Below, piece after piece: positions 60,725 to 64,000 of a DNA stretch of 64,000 nt. Positions within the stretch are counted from its first letter, which is position 1, and every line of letters begins with the position of its first letter. The notes under the pieces are model-generated. The model was not told the origin of the DNA. It worked only from the letters and a program-made list of their open reading frames with translations, and did not search any database. The position numbers were made by a program, and so were the translations under genes. The stretch spans positions 558,001 through 622,000 of the forward strand of contig NZ_QGNZ01000004.1 in the NCBI RefSeq assembly GCF_003173595.1. Direction: 5' to 3'. This stretch comes from Pedobacter yonginensis. GTDB taxonomy: Bacteria; Bacteroidota; Bacteroidia; Sphingobacteriales; Sphingobacteriaceae.

Positions 60725-61375
60725 TTAATAGTCGTCTTTATGGCTTTCATCTTCGTAGCTTTCGCTATCCGAAAATTCATCTCCAAATTCGTCGCTTTCT
60801 TCTGTTTCATCTTCTTCATCTCGTTCTTCGGCGTTAATACCCATTTCGCCCATGGCTTCTAGTTCATCCGTATCTTCAGGAACAAAATTCATTTCATTTA
60901 AGAAATCAAATTCACTAGAAACGGCCGATGCTCCTCTTGGATCTACTGCTTGAGGACTGTTTCGCTCCATTATTTTTGGGGCCTCTCCGGAGCTTTTGGC
61001 TAGGAAAGGGTATTCAATATTTGGATCAGGATCTAGAACAATTTTAACCAATTCTACATGAAAATCGTATGGACGGTCAAAATTATAGATGTAATAGAAT
61101 TTTTGATGCGGGTCTTCGATAAAGCCACTTAATTTAGAATTCTCCATAAGTACAACACGATCTTTCTTGCGCTCACTTGGTAAATATGCAATCTCATCGC
61201 CTTTTAACCAATTATCCGTACTCACATAAAATGATGATGATTTTTCGGCATTGTAACCAGTCGATTTGTGTATTGCCTTATGCAGGTCTTCAAATGTTTG
61301 GTTTGATTTAATGTCGATCTCTCTCACAACATCATCAAAATCTTCGAAAGTAATTCTAAATTTATAAATAGCCAT
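60725..61375 (-). CDS. Plasmid pRiA4b ORF-3-like protein
   Basis: 216 residues. The first ~125 residues (MAIYKFRITFEDFDDVVREIDIKSNQTFEDLHKAIHKSTGY, SSSFYVSTDNWLKGDEIAYL) match the pRiA4b ORF-3-like family, a fold of unknown function widespread on chromosomes. The remainder is increasingly acidic (EDETEESDEFGDEFSDSESYEDE) and probably disordered. No enzymatic role can be given. It is in line with cca and miaA on the minus strand. Confidence 0.85.
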   Translation of the reverse strand: MAIYKFRITFEDFDDVVREIDIKSNQTFEDLHKAIHKSTGYNAEKSSSFYVSTDNWLKGDEIAYLPSERKKDRVVLMENSKLSGFIEDPHQKFYYIYNFDRPYDFHVELVKIVLDPDPNIEYPFLAKSSGEAPKIMERNSPQAVDPRGASAVSSEFDFLNEMNFVPEDTDELEAMGEMGINAEERDEEDETEESDEFGDEFSDSESYEDESHKDDY

Positions 61376-61473
61376 TATTGTATTTTGGAACCGTAAAAAT
61401 AAAGTTAATTTGCTTTACCACAAAACAGTAAAAGTCACAAAAGGTTCTCTAATTGTCTGTTTTCGCAGTTGTT

Positions 61474-62937
61474 TTAAGTAATTTCTTTGTTAACAGGATT
61501 TAGTCCCATTTGTTTTGCGTGGTTCAGCATAAAATTAAACGCTTCGTTGTAATCATTTGTTATCTCGCCTTCCAAAATTGCTTCACGAATTGCGTTTTTA
61601 ATGAGGCCAACTTCCTTACCCGCTTCCAAACCAAAAGTTTCCATAATGTCGAGGCCCGTAATTGGTGGTTGCCAATTTCGGATTTTATCTCGTTCCTCAA
61701 CATCTTTTAACTTCTTTTTCACGAGTTCAAAGTTGTTGCGATACTTGGTTTTTTTATATTCGTTTTTAGTGGTTACATCTGCATTACAGAGCAACATTAA
61801 GCTTTCTATTTCCTCACCTGCATCAAAAAGTAATCTTCTTACAGCAGAATCTGTTACGGTTTCTTGCGCCAAAACGATAGGACGTAGGTGCAATTGCACC
61901 AATTTTTGCACGTACTTCATTTTCTCGTTAAGCGGCAATTTCAGCTGCGCAAAAATTTTGGGAACCATTCTGGCGCCTTTATCTTCATGTCCATGAAAGG
62001 TCCATCCGTGTCCTTCTTCAAAACGTTTGGTTGCGGGCTTGGCAATATCGTGCAGGATGGCTGCCCATCTCAACCATAAATCGTCAGTAGTTTCGCAAAT
62101 GTTGTCTAAAACCTCCAAGGTGTGATAGAAATTATCTTTATGGCCTTTTCCCTTAATGATTTCTACACCATAAAGCTGTGCCATTTGAGGGAAAATGATG
62201 TGCAATAAACCTGTATCAAAAAGATGTTTAAACCCAATGGATGGTTTTTTTGATAAAATTATCTTATTCAGTTCATCGGTAATTCGCTCTTTTGAAACAA
62301 TGCTGATGCGATTTTTCTGCGTTTTAATGGCACTTAATGCAGCCTGATCGATATTAAAATTGAGTTGGCTTGCAAACCTTATGGCCCTCATCATGCGTAA
62401 GGGATCATCAGAAAAAGTCACTTCTGGATCGAGCGGAGTACGGATTAACTTATTTTCTAAGTCCTTTATCCCATCAAATGGATCTAAAAGTTCGCCGAAA
62501 CGATGGGCATTGAGATTAATGGCTAAAGCATTTATCGTAAAATCCCTTCTGATTTGATCGTCTTCTAAAGTTCCATCTTCAACAATTGGTTTGCGCGAAT
62601 CGGAACGATAAGATTCTCTTCTCGCACCAACAAATTCAACTTCTAAATCTCTATACTTAATGTTGGCTGTTCCAAAGTTTTTAAAAACGGCAACCTTAAT
62701 GTGCAATTTTTTACCTACCGCCTCGGCATATGCAATTCCTTTTCCAACCACTACAACATCAATATCTTTTGATGGACGCTCTAAAAATAAATCCCGCACA
62801 AATCCTCCAATAACATAAGCCTCGGTGTTATTTTGATCTGCTACGGCAGATAAGGTTTGGAATATTGGGTCTTTTAAATGAACTTCTAAATTTCTCAATG
62901 GAAATTTCTGACTTTCATTACTGAAGTTAGCTTGCAT
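61474..62937 (-). CDS. cca: tRNA nucleotidyltransferase (CCA-adding) with HD domain
   Basis: 487 residues. N-terminal polymerase-beta-type domain: VIGGFVRDLFLERPSKDIDVVVVGKG with the two catalytic Asp in DID, RRDFTINALAINL, DPLRMMRAIRFASQL. HD-type phosphohydrolase domain follows around residue 290 (RWAAILHDIAKPATKRFEEGHGWTFHGHEDKGA). It builds or repairs the CCA end, needed here because most of the tRNAs in the window do not encode it. Confidence 0.95.
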   Translation of the reverse strand: MQANFSNESQKFPLRNLEVHLKDPIFQTLSAVADQNNTEAYVIGGFVRDLFLERPSKDIDVVVVGKGIAYAEAVGKKLHIKVAVFKNFGTANIKYRDLEVEFVGARRESYRSDSRKPIVEDGTLEDDQIRRDFTINALAINLNAHRFGELLDPFDGIKDLENKLIRTPLDPEVTFSDDPLRMMRAIRFASQLNFNIDQAALSAIKTQKNRISIVSKERITDELNKIILSKKPSIGFKHLFDTGLLHIIFPQMAQLYGVEIIKGKGHKDNFYHTLEVLDNICETTDDLWLRWAAILHDIAKPATKRFEEGHGWTFHGHEDKGARMVPKIFAQLKLPLNEKMKYVQKLVQLHLRPIVLAQETVTDSAVRRLLFDAGEEIESLMLLCNADVTTKNEYKKTKYRNNFELVKKKLKDVEERDKIRNWQPPITGLDIMETFGLEAGKEVGLIKNAIREAILEGEITNDYNEAFNFMLNHAKQMGLNPVNKEIT

Positions 62938-63027
62938 AAAAAGGCAGTTGAATGGACGAAATTAAGAAAAACATTCGATGCTGAGCTGATTTAAGCGTAA
63001 TAAAGCCTGCATTGTACTCAAAGGGAT

Positions 63028-63594
63028 TTATTTCCTTATAAATTCAAATTGACCACCGGGAGAGAGTTTCATAATGGTTGATGGTTTTTTAATCGTACGA
63101 TTTTCTTGTTCAAAATCGATTACTAAATCTACCGCCTCTAAAATCTCTGGGCTTAGATCATCAAAATACCTCGGTGAGGGTTCTCCACTCAAATTTGCTG
63201 AGGTTGAAACAATTGGTTTGCGGAAGCGTTGGATTAAAGGTGTGCAAAAATCATGTTTAACTATGCGAATGCCCACACTACCGTCGGCGTTAATTACATT
63301 CGGAGCTAAGTTTTTGGCACCTGAAAAGATGATGGTCAACGGGTTTTCGGCATATTCGATTAAATCGTATGCAATCTCCGGTACTTCGTTTACGTAGCTC
63401 TGAATCTTATTGTCAACATCTAAGAGCACAATTAGGCTTTTTTCTGCAGGTCTATTTTTAATTTTTAAAAGCTTTTCTACCGCTTCTGCATTGGTAGCAT
63501 CACAGCCTAATCCCCAAATGGTATCTGTTGGATAAAGAATTACGCCACCAGACTTAATTACCTCTAAAGCCTTGTTTATTTCATCTCTAAGCAT
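63028..63594 (-). CDS. tsaC: Sua5/YrdC-type threonylcarbamoyl-AMP synthase
   Basis: 188 residues. Makes threonylcarbamoyl-AMP from Thr, bicarbonate and ATP for the t6A37 modification of tRNAs reading ANN codons. Landmarks: GGVILYPTDTIWGLGCDATN (~16-35), IKNRPAEKSLIVLLD, GSVGIRIVKHDFC, PIVSTSANLSGEPSPRYFDDL. Only the YrdC domain is present, so this is the short TsaC form rather than full Sua5. Confidence 0.94.
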   Translation of the reverse strand: MLRDEINKALEVIKSGGVILYPTDTIWGLGCDATNAEAVEKLLKIKNRPAEKSLIVLLDVDNKIQSYVNEVPEIAYDLIEYAENPLTIIFSGAKNLAPNVINADGSVGIRIVKHDFCTPLIQRFRKPIVSTSANLSGEPSPRYFDDLSPEILEAVDLVIDFEQENRTIKKPSTIMKLSPGGQFEFIRK

Positions 63595-63787
63595 GTTGCA
63601 AAGTTAATTTAAAAACGATATGTTAAATCATGTAAATGCTTAATAATTTAACATTTAGCTTGAAACATTAAGGCATTTATAAACGTTTTTAGGATAACAA
63701 TCTGATTGTAAAAATTATAGATGTTTCAATCTATTCAGATTTTAAATGGTTATTTTTAATACAGGTTATTTTAAACAACATACACAT

Positions 63788-64000
63788 ATGAAAACAATTA
63801 AAAATTTACTGATGCTTTTTACTGTGGTAATTGCATTAGCAGGTTGTTCTTCACTCCGAACAGCTTCCGACTACGACAAAAACGTCGATCTTAATGCCTA
63901 CAAAACTTACAATTTTTACGATAAGGGAATTGCGAGGGTGAGGTTAAACAATTTAGACAAACGCCGATTAATGGCTGCCGTAGAGGCGCAAATGAATGCT
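63788..64000 (+). CDS. DUF4136-like lipoprotein, 3' end outside window
   Basis: Starts at ATG 63788 and runs off the window after 71 residues. Lipoprotein signal MKTIKNLLMLFTVVIALAGC. The mature start SSLRTASDYDKNVDLNAYKTYNFY resembles the N-terminus of DUF4136 proteins (periplasmic or outer-membrane lipoproteins, function unknown). Divergent from tsaC. Confidence 0.8.
   Translation, partial: MKTIKNLLMLFTVVIALAGCSSLRTASDYDKNVDLNAYKTYNFYDKGIARVRLNNLDKRRLMAAVEAQMNA

Noticed and set aside
63648..63668. TTAACAT and GAAACAT before the last gene as a Pho-like box
   Set aside because: Spacing is 14 bases and no phased continuation exists.

Overview
The window comes from the chromosome of a Bacteroidota bacterium, most likely family Sphingobacteriaceae and close to Pedobacter. 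Reasons: promoters of the TTTG / TAnnTTTG type; almost no Shine-Dalgarno sequences except strong ones at rpsU and hpf; a TonB-dependent receptor with a carboxypeptidase-regulatory-like domain; type II thymidine kinase; the mreB-mreC-mreD-mrdA-rodA order; and AT-rich DNA with the short intergenic repeats common in this group. The genus is an inference from protein and repeat character, not a measured identity.

Layout. 1-3.5 kb: end of a sugar-epimerase-like gene, two copies of a ~296 bp repeat with terminal inverted repeats, thymidine kinase, and an acidic unknown protein. 3.5-9.4 kb (minus): the cell-elongation operon mreB, mreC, mreD, PBP2, RodA. 9.6-12 kb (minus): purH and purN. 12-16.6 kb (plus): rpsT, radC, a secreted EEP-family hydrolase, then an Lgt-like membrane transferase, a radical SAM enzyme of the tetraether-synthase-like (MJ0619) type, and two tiny paralogous membrane proteins, which I read as a possible lipid-modification cluster. 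17-22.5 kb: pheT, a coiled-coil protein, zapA, a probable 6S RNA, RNase Y, and an Mpo1-like protein. 22.5-32.4 kb: a TonB-dependent receptor with a beta-helix lipoprotein, small genes, a transglutaminase-like secreted protein, and two acyltransferases of the OlsA/OlsF aminolipid type. This stretch carries arrays of TTAACAT-like half-sites spaced exactly 11 bp apart, resembling PhoB boxes. 32.5-37.3 kb: an HhH protein, acyl-CoA dehydrogenase, rpsU, a XerC/D recombinase and hpf. 37.4-56.6 kb: the translation/transcription block of four tRNAs, tuf, tRNA-Trp, secE, nusG, rplK, rplA, rplJ, rplL, rpoB, rpoC. 56.7-64 kb: a DUF3467 protein, a FadL-like porin, an SGNH lipoprotein, miaA, a pRiA4b ORF-3-like protein, a CCA-adding enzyme, a Sua5/YrdC protein and the start of a DUF4136-like lipoprotein.

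The most unusual region is 40.3-46.1 kb, inserted between nusG and rplK. It holds two tandem units. Each starts with a lipoprotein whose first ~220 residues are about 95% identical between the copies. After a glycine-rich linker each has a diverged C-terminal domain with an HExxH zinc-peptidase motif. Both units end with paralogous secreted partner proteins. A fossil of the first 18 codons of rplK lies between the units, showing that the block arose by tandem duplication. Conserved ends with a divergent middle resemble polymorphic toxin/partner loci, and this is my main candidate for an undescribed system.
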